Made by a program: the position numbers and the translations under genes. 64,000 nt of DNA from Alphaproteobacteria bacterium (GTDB lineage: Bacteria > Pseudomonadota > Alphaproteobacteria > Rhizobiales > Amorphaceae), in contig JAUIJH010000008.1 of assembly GCA_030431335.1 (NCBI GenBank), forward strand, positions 1-64,000, in the 5' to 3' direction. The notes under the pieces were generated by a model. That model did not search any database. It saw nothing but the letters and a program-made list of their open reading frames with translations, and was not told where the DNA came from. Each line of letters starts with the position of its first letter. Within the stretch, counting starts at the first letter, position 1. Positions 8,963-16,942 of the stretch are shown here, piece by piece.

Positions 8963-10840
8963 TCAGCGCGCCCGCGCGAGGCGCTTTTGCGCGGCGATGC
9001 GGAAGGGCGCGTTGGGCGCGCCATAACCGGCATAGGCTCCGCGCCGCTCCACGATCTCGAAGAACACGCCGCCGGCGACGGCACGCGAGTAGATCTGGAA
9101 GAACTCGCCGTCTCCGTCGCGGTCGTACAGGATGTTGGCCGCCTGCATCCGCTCCAGCAGGCCGTCCGGCAGGTCGAACCGGGCCACGAGATCGGCATAG
9201 TAGTTAGGCGAGATCGGCAGCGGCTCGAAACCGCGCGCGAACAGCGCGTCGACGGTGGCGAAGATGTCGGCGCTGGCGAGCGCCACGTGCTGCACCGAGG
9301 CGCCCGAGCCGGTGGCGACGAAGCCGCCGGCGAGGGTGCGGCTCGTCTGCGCCCCGTTCAGCGTGATGCGCAACGCGCCGCCCTCCGCCTCCAGCGCCTG
9401 GCTGCGCACCAGCCCGTCGGGGTCGATGACGTCCACCATCGGCGCCTTCGTCATCTGGAACAGCGAGGTGTAGAACAAGGACCAGCTCAGCATCTCGTCG
9501 TAGGACATGGTCTGGGCGATGTGGTCGACGCCGGTGAGCCCGGCCGCGGACGGCTCCGGCAACGGCGCGGGCGGGCGAAACTCCACGTCCCACACGGCGC
9601 CGAGGCCGCTTGTCGCGTCGATGAAGTGCAGCACCCCGCCGGACAGGCCGCGGATCGCCGGAATGTCGAGTTCGCCCGGCCCCACCTTCTGGGCGAACGG
9701 CTCGGCGCCGAGCTGCTGCGCCCGCACCACCGTCGCCGCCGCGTCGCCCACCGCGATGCCGAGGTCGCACACGGTCGTGCCGTTGGCGCGGTAGGCCGCG
9801 CCGGCATAGCCCGCCTGCTCGCGGTTGACGACGATGCGCGTCGGCCCGCTCTGCCACAGGGCGAGATCCTTGGCGACGTGCCGCCCCGCCGGATCGAAGC
9901 CGAGCGTGCCGAGCAGCGTCTCCAGCGCCGCCGCCTCCTCGCCCCGGCTCGCGAACTCGATGAAGGCCGTGCCCGCGACCGCGACGCGCGGCGGCATCGG
10001 CGCGAGGTCCACCGACACGCCCGGCTCGGCCCGGCGCACGTCGTCCATCAGCGCCATGATGGACCGGTAGCCGTCCTTGGCCACCGTGAGGGGGCTGCCG
10101 CCGCGGAACAGGTCGTTGAAGATTTCCAGGCTCACCGGGCCGTTGTAGCCGGTGGCCATCACCGCGCGCATGAAGGCGGTGACGTCGAGGTCGCCCTCGC
10201 CCGGCATGTTGCGGAAGTGGCGGGACCAGTAGAGGAGGTCCATGTCGATGGCCGGCGCGTCGGCGAGCTGCACGAAGGCGATCTTGTCGCCCGGAATGCG
10301 GCGGATGGTGTCGGGCGCGATGCCGCGCGACAGGGTGTGGAAGCTGTCGAGGATCAGGCCGATGTTGGGGTGGTCGGCGCGGCGCACCACCTCCCAGGCG
10401 TCGCGGTGGTCGTTGACGTGGCGGCCCCAGGCGAGCGCCTCGAAGCCCACGATGATGCCGCGCGCGGCCGCCCGCTCGCCCAGTTCGGCGAAGTCGGCCG
10501 CCGCCCGGTCGATGCCGCCCAGCGCGGCCGGATGCGTGGAGGAGCACACCAGCACCGTGTCGCAGCCGAGCTCGCCCATCACGTCGAACTTGCGCTCGGC
10601 CCGGTCGAACGCCTTGGCCCGCAAGGGCTCCGGCAGGCCCTCGAAGTCGCGGAAGGGCTGGAACAGCAGGATCTCGAGCCCCGCGTCGCGCACCCGCGCG
10701 CCCACCTCGCGCGGCGGGCTGGGGTCGGCGATGAAGTCCTGCTCGAAGATCTCGATGCCGGTGAAGCCCGCCGCGGCGATCGCGGCGATCTTCTCCGAGA
10801 GGTTGCCGGAAATCGAGACGGTCGCGATGCCGGTGCGCAT
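8963..10840 (-). CDS. quiC1: 3-dehydroshikimate dehydratase, QuiC1-like (TIM barrel plus HPPD-like domain)
   Basis: This 625-residue protein has two parts. The N-terminal sugar-phosphate-isomerase/epimerase-like TIM barrel (about residues 1-275) carries a metal-binding set visible in GFEALAWGRHVNDH, LILDSFHTLSR, VQLADAP and VSLEIFND. The C-terminal part (about 290-620) is VOC/4-hydroxyphenylpyruvate-dioxygenase-like. This architecture is that of bacterial QuiC1 enzymes, which convert 3-dehydroshikimate to protocatechuate. It is the last gene of an operon with the TRAP genes; its ATG lies 4 bases beyond the dctM stop. A dioxygenase-like side role is possible but not shown. Confidence 0.8.
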   Translation of the reverse strand: MRTGIATVSISGNLSEKIAAIAAAGFTGIEIFEQDFIADPSPPREVGARVRDAGLEILLFQPFRDFEGLPEPLRAKAFDRAERKFDVMGELGCDTVLVCSSTHPAALGGIDRAAADFAELGERAAARGIIVGFEALAWGRHVNDHRDAWEVVRRADHPNIGLILDSFHTLSRGIAPDTIRRIPGDKIAFVQLADAPAIDMDLLYWSRHFRNMPGEGDLDVTAFMRAVMATGYNGPVSLEIFNDLFRGGSPLTVAKDGYRSIMALMDDVRRAEPGVSVDLAPMPPRVAVAGTAFIEFASRGEEAAALETLLGTLGFDPAGRHVAKDLALWQSGPTRIVVNREQAGYAGAAYRANGTTVCDLGIAVGDAAATVVRAQQLGAEPFAQKVGPGELDIPAIRGLSGGVLHFIDATSGLGAVWDVEFRPPAPLPEPSAAGLTGVDHIAQTMSYDEMLSWSLFYTSLFQMTKAPMVDVIDPDGLVRSQALEAEGGALRITLNGAQTSRTLAGGFVATGSGASVQHVALASADIFATVDALFARGFEPLPISPNYYADLVARFDLPDGLLERMQAANILYDRDGDGEFFQIYSRAVAGGVFFEIVERRGAYAGYGAPNAPFRIAAQKRLARAR

Positions 10841-10844
10841 AAGC

Positions 10845-12140
10845 CTACCCCTGATATCCGAACAGGCGCGGCAGCCATAAGGTCACGCCCGGTGCGAGGA
10901 TGAGAACGAGCAGCGCGAGGACGAGGACGGCGAGGAAGGGCCAGATCTCGCGGATGATCTCGGCCAGCGGGATCTTCGTCACCGCGTTGATGACGAACAG
11001 CAGGATGCCGTAGGGCGGCGTGATCAGCCCGATCATGCAATTGACCACCGCCACCACGCCGAAATGCACCAGGTCGATGCCCAGCTCGCGGCAGGTCGGC
11101 AGGAACAGCGGGATGATCACGAGGATGATCGTCGTCGCGTCGAGGAGGCAGCCCAACACCAGGATCAGCACGTTGACCGACAGCAGGAACGCGACCGGCG
11201 CGATGTCGAGCCCCACCAGCAGCGCCGCCATCCGGCTCGGGATATTCTCCGAGGCGACCACGTAGTTGAGGATCAGCGCGCCGCCGATGACGATGCCGAC
11301 CGCCGCCGAGGAGCGCGCGCTCTCCACCAGGATCCGGTAGAGCGCCCGCGCCGACAGCGCCCGGTAGAAGACGCCGGCCAGGATCAGCGCGTAGGCGGCG
11401 GCGACGGCGGCGGCCTCGGTCGGCGTCGTGACGCCGCCATAGATACCGTAGAGCAGGATCGCCGGCATCAGCAGCGCCGGGAAGGCGTTGAGCGCGTGGC
11501 GCGGCAGCTCCGACAGCGGCACCACCTCGTCCATGGCGAAGTTGCGGCGCACGGCGATGGTGTAGTTCATCGCCATCAGCACGGCGCCCATGAGCAGGCC
11601 CGGCAGGATGCCGCCGAGGAAGAGGTAGCCGATGGAGGCGTTGGACACGAGCGCGTAGAGCACCATCGGGATCGAAGGCGGGATGATCGGCCCGATGGTG
11701 GCCGACGCCGCCGTGATCGCCGCCGCATAGCCGCGCGTATAGTGGCCCGACTTGGTCATCATCTCGATGACGACCTTGCCGATGCCCGCCGCGTCCGCCA
11801 CCGCCGAGCCGGACATGCCGGAGAAGATCAGCGACGCCACCACGTTGACGTGGCCGAGCCCGCCCCGGAACCGCCCCACCGCGGTGACGCAGAAGCGCAG
11901 GAGCCGGTCCGAGATGGTGCCGGCGTTCATGATGTTGGCGGCGACGATGAACAAGGGCACCGCCAGCAGCAGGAAGCTCTGGTAGATGCCGTCGACGAGG
12001 TTCTTGCCGACGATGCCGATGGACTGGCCCGACGCGGCCACATAGGCCATCGACGCCACGATGATCGCGTAGGCGATGGGCATGCCGATGCCGGCGAGCA
12101 GGAACAGCGTCCCCACCAACAGGAGAACCTCGACGCTCAT
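10845..12140 (-). CDS. dctM: TRAP transporter large permease, DctM type
   Basis: A 431-residue multi-spanning membrane protein, the large ion-coupled subunit of a tripartite TRAP importer. Family features include the N-terminal MSVEVLLLVGTLFLLAGIGMPIAYAI, the SGSAVADAAGIGKVVI region and the GPIIPPSIPMVLYAL motif. Its ATG overlaps the TGA of the dctQ-type gene by 4 nt. The long upstream open frame is a dctQ shadow. The ligand is unknown, but the operon partner suggests a hydroaromatic acid such as quinate, shikimate or dehydroshikimate. Confidence 0.9.
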   Translation of the reverse strand: MSVEVLLLVGTLFLLAGIGMPIAYAIIVASMAYVAASGQSIGIVGKNLVDGIYQSFLLLAVPLFIVAANIMNAGTISDRLLRFCVTAVGRFRGGLGHVNVVASLIFSGMSGSAVADAAGIGKVVIEMMTKSGHYTRGYAAAITAASATIGPIIPPSIPMVLYALVSNASIGYLFLGGILPGLLMGAVLMAMNYTIAVRRNFAMDEVVPLSELPRHALNAFPALLMPAILLYGIYGGVTTPTEAAAVAAAYALILAGVFYRALSARALYRILVESARSSAAVGIVIGGALILNYVVASENIPSRMAALLVGLDIAPVAFLLSVNVLILVLGCLLDATTIILVIIPLFLPTCRELGIDLVHFGVVAVVNCMIGLITPPYGILLFVINAVTKIPLAEIIREIWPFLAVLVLALLVLILAPGVTLWLPRLFGYQG

Positions 12141-12688
12141 TCGTCGGTGATCTCGAGATGGTGGTGCTGCTCGTCGGCCGGCGTGCGCCCGCGCAGCGCC
12201 TCTACCAGGCGCCAGCCGTAGCGCAGCCCCACCACGGCGAGGAACAGGAAGTAGATCGAGTAGATCGGCAGCATCTTCACCGGCAGCGTCGCGGACGACT
12301 TGAGCCGCAGGATGCGCATCTTGGAATAGGTCGGCCCGATGGAGGCGACCAGCGCCACCATGATCGCCGCGGCGCCGATGACGACGAACCAGCGCCGCAC
12401 CGCCGGCCGCGCCCAGAAATAGACGATGTCGAAGGTGACGTGGTCGCGGTCGCGCACGATGAAGGCGTTGCCGAAGAAGATGGTCCACAGCCACAGGACC
12501 ATGATCAATTCGAGCGTCCAGCCGAACCGCGACGCGTCCACCACCGGGCCGACCAGGTCGACGAACCAGGCCGAGCCGACGCTGTAGCGCACCGCGATCT
12601 GCAGGATGAAGGTGCAGAAGATGGCGGCCATCATCAGGGCCGCCACCCCTTCGGTCAGGTGGGCGAAGGCGCGCGCGAGCTTGCGCAT
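12137..12688 (-). CDS. dctQ: TRAP transporter small permease, DctQ type
   Basis: A 183-residue membrane protein with about four hydrophobic segments, as in TRAP small subunits. The internal LWLWTIFFGNAFIVRDRDHVTFD segment matches the family's conserved region. I chose the ATG at 12688, which has GGAG seven bases upstream, over the longer open frame that runs back into dctP. It sits 25 bases after dctP and overlaps dctM. Confidence 0.87.
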   Translation of the reverse strand: MRKLARAFAHLTEGVAALMMAAIFCTFILQIAVRYSVGSAWFVDLVGPVVDASRFGWTLELIMVLWLWTIFFGNAFIVRDRDHVTFDIVYFWARPAVRRWFVVIGAAAIMVALVASIGPTYSKMRILRLKSSATLPVKMLPIYSIYFLFLAVVGLRYGWRLVEALRGRTPADEQHHHLEITDE

Positions 12689-12713
12689 CGGGCGGTCTCC
12701 GCCGCGGCCCGCT

Positions 12714-13724
12714 TTACTTGCCGAGCGCGTTGATCTTTTCGAGCACGCCGTCCGGCCAGGTCTGCGCGTACTCCGATTCCAGGTACATCTTCTGCACCTG
12801 GTTGCGGAACGCGGCCACGTCCGGCTCGTAGATGGTGAGGCCGTTGTCTTCCAGGAACGACACCAGCTCGTCTTCCTTCTTGAGCTGCAACTCACGCCCG
12901 AAATCGGCCGCCGCCCAGGCCGCAGCGGTGATCTTCTCCTGCTGCTCCGGGGTCAGGCTGTCGTAGGTTTCCTTGGACAGCGCGATGAAGTTCCAGTCCA
13001 CCAGGTGCGAGGTGAGGACGATCTGCTTGGTCACCTCGTAGAACTTGGCGTCGACCACGGTCGGCAGCGGGTTGTCCTGCCCGTCGACGGCGCCGGAGGC
13101 GAGGGCGGTGTAGACCTCGGTGAAGGCCATCGGCGTCGGGTTGGCGCCGAGCGCCTTGCCCAGGAACTGCCACGCGTCGGTGCCGGGCATCCTGAGGTTC
13201 ACGCCCGACAGGTCGGCCGGCGTCGTCACCTTCAGCTCGTCGGCGGACTGGCGCAGGTTGACCTGCCGGCGTCCGAGATACATCGGCGCGAGCAGCACGA
13301 CGCCCAGCTCGTCCGCCGCCTTCTGCTTGAACTGGTCGAACAGCGGATCCTTGAACACCGCCACCTGGTGGTCGGCGTCCTGCAGCACGTAGCCGGCCGT
13401 GAATATCGAGAATTCCGGGAAGAAGGTGGCCAGCTCCTGCGCCGAGGTGATCGACATTTCCAGGTCGCCGGACGCGATGGCTTCGAGCTCGGTGCCCTGG
13501 CCGAACAGCGTGCCGTTCCAGTGCGGCTCGAAGCTCGCGAAGTCCTCCACCATCGGGGCGAACTTCTCCAGCATCGCCACCGAGCGCTGGTCCGTCTCCG
13601 ACTGCACGGCCGACAGGCGCAGCTGCACCTTGTCCTGTGCCATGGCCCCGGTGGCGAGCGCGAGGCTCATGGTGGCCGCGGCAGCGCCGGCCAGCAGGCC
13701 CCGGCGGTTGAGCGATAATGACAT
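12714..13724 (-). CDS. dctP: TRAP transporter substrate-binding protein, DctP type
   Basis: A 336-residue periplasmic binding protein. The N-terminus MSLSLNRRGLLAGAAAATMS with a later GAMAQ site looks like a Tat signal, with the twin arginine in NRRGLL, so export in folded form is possible. The conserved DctP segments are present (GVNLRMPGTDAW; FTEVYTALASGAVDGQDNP). The ATG at 13724 follows GGAAGGAAA at good spacing. It heads the minus-strand operon dctP-dctQ-dctM-quiC1. Confidence 0.9.
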   Translation of the reverse strand: MSLSLNRRGLLAGAAAATMSLALATGAMAQDKVQLRLSAVQSETDQRSVAMLEKFAPMVEDFASFEPHWNGTLFGQGTELEAIASGDLEMSITSAQELATFFPEFSIFTAGYVLQDADHQVAVFKDPLFDQFKQKAADELGVVLLAPMYLGRRQVNLRQSADELKVTTPADLSGVNLRMPGTDAWQFLGKALGANPTPMAFTEVYTALASGAVDGQDNPLPTVVDAKFYEVTKQIVLTSHLVDWNFIALSKETYDSLTPEQQEKITAAAWAAADFGRELQLKKEDELVSFLEDNGLTIYEPDVAAFRNQVQKMYLESEYAQTWPDGVLEKINALGK

Positions 13725-13856
13725 CGACGTTTCCTTCCCAATTATTGTTGTTGGCATTGGCTATGGATCTGCCACCGTCTGCAACCCCTGTCCAGCCGCC
13801 CCGCACAATCGAAAATTGCGGGCGAGGTGCGGGCGTGGCGGCCGGGCGGCCGGCGG

Positions 13857-14270
13857 TCAGGAGCGCGCCAAACGCCGGCGGGCGAGCGTCGCCATGCTCA
13901 GGATGCGCCGGAATTTCGGGCATTCCATGTGCCGTTCGGCCGGGCAGTCGGCGACGTGGCGCAGCGCGTCGCGCAAGGTCGCGAGGTTGCGCATCTGGCG
14001 GTCGATGGCGTCGGCCCGCGCGTGCAGTGTGTCGCGCGGCAGGTCGGGCGCGCCGTCCTTGCCGAACATGCCCTTGATCTCGGTGAGCGAGAAGCCGGCG
14101 CTCTTGCCGAGCGCGATGAGGGCGAGCTGGGTCAGCGCCTCCTCGTCGAACTGGCGGCGCAGGCCGTGGCGCACCGGCGCGTCGATCAGACCGAGCTCCT
14201 CGTAGTAGCGCAAGGTCGACGGCTTCACGCCGCTGCGCTCCGCGATCACGCCGATATCGAGCAAAGCCAT
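13857..14270 (-). CDS. MerR-family transcriptional regulator
   Basis: A 137-residue regulator. The winged helix occupies about residues 4-70 (IGVIAERSGVKPSTLRYYEELGLI), followed by the coiled dimerisation helix. The C-terminus has two cysteines in a C-x8-C arrangement (DCPAERHMECP). It lacks the SoxR four-cysteine iron-sulfur motif, so it is not SoxR itself. It is divergent from an MFS gene whose promoter carries a MerR-type operator next to this gene's start codon, so it probably controls both. Possible effectors include a thiol-reactive compound or an aromatic. Confidence 0.85.
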   Translation of the reverse strand: MALLDIGVIAERSGVKPSTLRYYEELGLIDAPVRHGLRRQFDEEALTQLALIALGKSAGFSLTEIKGMFGKDGAPDLPRDTLHARADAIDRQMRNLATLRDALRHVADCPAERHMECPKFRRILSMATLARRRLARS

Positions 14271-14274
14271 GGGC

Positions 14275-14305
14275 TTGACCTCAAGTTCACTTGAAGTGGC
14301 ACGCT
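14275..14305 (+). promoter_or_regulatory. MerR-type promoter with dyad operator for the MFS gene
   Basis: A -35 hexamer TTGACC (14275-14280) and a poor -10 (CACGCT, 14300-14305) are 19 bp apart, the over-long spacer typical of MerR-activated promoters. Within the spacer lies the dyad CCTCAAGTTCACTTGAAG (14279-14296), which matches the classic SoxR/MerR-type operator CCTCAAGTTAACTTGAGG at 16 of 18 positions. The first base pairs lie nine bases from the regulator's own start codon. Confidence 0.72.
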
Positions 14306-14340
14306 ATCCCTGCAACCTCGTTTTCACAAGGGATAGAGCC

Positions 14341-15747
14341 TTGATCCGACCCTCGCCCCGCCGCATCGGCGCCATGGCGGCGCTGGCCCCGGCCATGTTC
14401 CTCGCCTCCTTCGGCATCAGCCTCGCCACCGTGGCGCTGCCCACCCTCGCCCGCACCTTCTCCGCCTCGGTGGGCGAGGTGCAGTGGATCGTCCTCGCCT
14501 ACCTGCTGTCGGCCACCGTCACGGTGGTGCTGGCGGGCCGGCTCGGCGACCTGATCGGCCCGCGCACCGTGCTCCTCGCCGGGATCGCGATCTTCGCCGC
14601 CGCGTCCGGGCTTTGCGCCGCCGCGCCCAGCCTCGGCGCCCTCGTCGCGGCGCGCGCGGCCCAGGGCGTCGGCGGCGCGATCCTGATGGCGCTGCCGATC
14701 TCGCTGGCCCGCGCCACCGTGCCCGAGGCACGGACGGGGGCGGCCATGGGCATGTTCGGCACCATGTCGGCCATCGGCACGGCGCTCGGCCCCTCGCTCG
14801 GCGGCATCGTCATCTCCGCATTCGGCTGGCGGGCGGCCTTCGTGCTGGTCGCGATCGTCGCCGGCGCGCTGCTGGCCGTCGCGGCGCGGCTCGTGCCCGC
14901 CGCCCCGGCGCCGCAACGCGCGGAACCGGCCGGGCTCGGCCTCGCGAGCGCCGTTCCCCTCGCCGTCGCGCTCGCGGCCTATGCGCTGCTGGCGGCGGGC
15001 GGCAACGCGGGCGTGCCGCTCGGGCCCTGGCTGCTCGCCCTCGTCGCGGCGGCGAGCCTCGCCCTCTTCCTCGCCGTCGACGGGCGCGCGGCAACGCCCC
15101 TCGTGCCGCTCACCATCGTGCGCGAGCCCGCCATCGGCGCCGCGCTCGCCATGAACGTCGTCGTCGCCACGGTGATGATGGCGACGCTGGTGGTCGGCCC
15201 GTTCTTCCTCGCCTTCGCGCTCGGCCTCGACGAGGCGGTGGTGGGGCTCGTGATGGCCGTCGGCCCCGTCACCGCGGCGCTGGCGGGCGTGCCGGCCGGC
15301 CGCGTGACGGACCGCTTCGGCGCGCCGCGCGTGCTGGCGGCCGGGCTGTGCGTGATCGTCGCCGGCCTCGTCGGCCTCGCGTTGCTGCCGCGCATCATGG
15401 GCGTCGCCGGCTACGTCGCGGCGTTGATCCTGCTCACGCCCGGCTTCCAGCTCTTCCTCGCCGGCAACAACACCGCGATGATGCTCGCCGCACCGGCCGA
15501 CCGGCGGGGCACGGTGTCGGGGCTCCTCGCCCTGTCGCGCAACCTCGGCTTCATGACGGGCGCGAGCGCCATGGGCGCCCTGTTCGCCGCGGCGCTCGGC
15601 GGGCGCGCGGCCCAGGAGGCGGCGCCGCAAGCGGTCGGCGCGGCGTTCACGACGACCTTCCTCGCCGCGGCGGGGCTCGCCGCCGTCGCGCTCGCCGCAA
15701 TGGGCGTGTCGCTGGCACAGCGAAGCGTTAAGACGGCGAAGCGCTAA
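14341..15747 (+). CDS. MFS transporter, DHA2/EmrB-QacA type
   Basis: A 468-residue membrane protein of the 14-segment drug/proton antiporter branch. It has the motif GRLGDLIGPRTVLLAG in the first cytoplasmic loop and the motif-C-like segment GTALGPSLGGIV. I favour the TTG at 14341 because AAGGGA lies eight bases upstream and the MerR promoter lies just before it; an ATG at 14374 is the alternative. The frame opens at 14269, inside the regulator's promoter, which is unlikely. It probably exports a toxic compound sensed by the MerR protein. Confidence 0.83.
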   Translation: MIRPSPRRIGAMAALAPAMFLASFGISLATVALPTLARTFSASVGEVQWIVLAYLLSATVTVVLAGRLGDLIGPRTVLLAGIAIFAAASGLCAAAPSLGALVAARAAQGVGGAILMALPISLARATVPEARTGAAMGMFGTMSAIGTALGPSLGGIVISAFGWRAAFVLVAIVAGALLAVAARLVPAAPAPQRAEPAGLGLASAVPLAVALAAYALLAAGGNAGVPLGPWLLALVAAASLALFLAVDGRAATPLVPLTIVREPAIGAALAMNVVVATVMMATLVVGPFFLAFALGLDEAVVGLVMAVGPVTAALAGVPAGRVTDRFGAPRVLAAGLCVIVAGLVGLALLPRIMGVAGYVAALILLTPGFQLFLAGNNTAMMLAAPADRRGTVSGLLALSRNLGFMTGASAMGALFAAALGGRAAQEAAPQAVGAAFTTTFLAAAGLAAVALAAMGVSLAQRSVKTAKR

Positions 15748-15841
15748 GATAGCGAAGCGTTAAGAAGGCTTTGCGGGGCGGCGCCGATGGCGGATGATCC
15801 CGCCCCGGCGCCGGCAGCGGCGCCGCCACTGGAAGGACCCG

Positions 15842-16288
15842 ATGACCCGCCTGATATACGTCCTCAACGGACCCAACCTCAACCTCCTCGGCAAGCGCCA
15901 GCCGGAGATCTACGGCCGCGACACCCTGGCGGACGTCGAGGCCAACTGCCGCAAGATCCTGCCGGATGGCTACGAGATCCGCTTCCTCCAATCCAACCAC
16001 GAGGGGGTGATCATCGACTGGATCCACGAGGCGCGCGAGAGCGCCGTGGGCATCGTCATCAACCCCGGCGCCTTCACCCACACCTCGGTGGCGATCTACG
16101 ACGCGCTCAACACCTTCGAGGGGCCGGTGATCGAGGTGCACATTTCCAACGTGCACAAGCGCGAGAGCTTCCGGCACCACTCCTATGTGTCGCTGCGGGC
16201 GGACGGCGTGATCGCCGGCCTCGGCATCGAGGGCTACGAGGCGGGCGTGCGGCGCGTCTGCTCGCTGACCGCCGCCGCCTCGGCCTGA
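15842..16288 (+). CDS. aroQ: Type II 3-dehydroquinate dehydratase
   Basis: A 148-residue type II dehydroquinase, which interconverts 3-dehydroquinate and 3-dehydroshikimate in the cytoplasm. Signature segments are [17 protein letters not shown] with the catalytic tyrosine, NPGAFTHTS and [17 protein letters not shown] with the catalytic histidine region. The ATG follows GGAAGGACC. Its position next to the quiC1-TRAP operon suggests a catabolic role, although biosynthetic use in the shikimate pathway is equally possible. Confidence 0.93.
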   Translation: MTRLIYVLNGPNLNLLGKRQPEIYGRDTLADVEANCRKILPDGYEIRFLQSNHEGVIIDWIHEARESAVGIVINPGAFTHTSVAIYDALNTFEGPVIEVHISNVHKRESFRHHSYVSLRADGVIAGLGIEGYEAGVRRVCSLTAAASA

Positions 16289-16304
16289 CGCCCCGGCGCG
16301 GGGC

Positions 16305-16874
16305 TCACGCGCCGAAGCCGCCGCTTTCCAGATAGGCGGCCTCGGCCGGCGTCGTCTCGCGCCCCAGCATGGCGTTGCGGTGGGGGAAGCGCCCGAAGCG
16401 GCGGATCACGTCGGCGTGCACCAGCGCCCAATGGTAGGCGTCGCGGTCGCCGAGCGGGCGCAGCACATCGAGGCACCGCTCCTGCGCGGCCATGTCCTCG
16501 GCGTGCTCGAAAGGCAGGTAGAAGAACAGCCGCGCCGGCATCGGATAGGCACGGTCGTATCCGGCCCGGATGGCGCCTTCGGCCACCTCCAGCGCCATCG
16601 CGTCGGTCTGGTACTGGCGCGCCGAGCCGCGAAAGGCGTTGCGCGGGATCTGGTCGAGCAAAATTATCAGCGCCAGCGAGCCCGCCGCCGTGGCGCGCCA
16701 GGAGGCACACCCGCCGGCGGCCGCCCGCTCCCACAACGCCGTGTAACGCGTGCAGGATTCGTCGAAATCCTCGGAGCGGGAAAACCAGCGCGCATACCCC
16801 GCCGGCAACCAGAAGGAGAGCAGCTCCAGCGCCTCCACCGGCTCCGCACCCGTCGTCTCAGCATCGCCTGACAT
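16305..16874 (-). CDS. DUF924 family protein
   Basis: A 189-residue soluble alpha-helical protein of the DUF924 family. The family motif LILLDQIPRNAFRGSARQYQTD is present, as are the conserved ERCLDVL and FGRFPHRNAMLGRETTPAE segments near the C-terminus. Function is unknown. It is convergent with aroQ (16-base gap) and divergent from the fused TRAP permease. The ATG at 16874 was chosen because the upstream extension is low-complexity. Confidence 0.85.
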   Translation of the reverse strand: MSGDAETTGAEPVEALELLSFWLPAGYARWFSRSEDFDESCTRYTALWERAAAGGCASWRATAAGSLALIILLDQIPRNAFRGSARQYQTDAMALEVAEGAIRAGYDRAYPMPARLFFYLPFEHAEDMAAQERCLDVLRPLGDRDAYHWALVHADVIRRFGRFPHRNAMLGRETTPAEAAYLESGGFGA

Positions 16875-16942
16875 CAGAAAATCCTTTTTTCCGCTGCGAA
16901 TAAATGGAACGCTGTCACCCGTGTGACAGGGAAAGGCAACGG

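Noticed and set aside
13857-14270. MerR regulator as SoxR
   Set aside because: The operator is SoxR-like, but the protein lacks the four-cysteine iron-sulfur motif.
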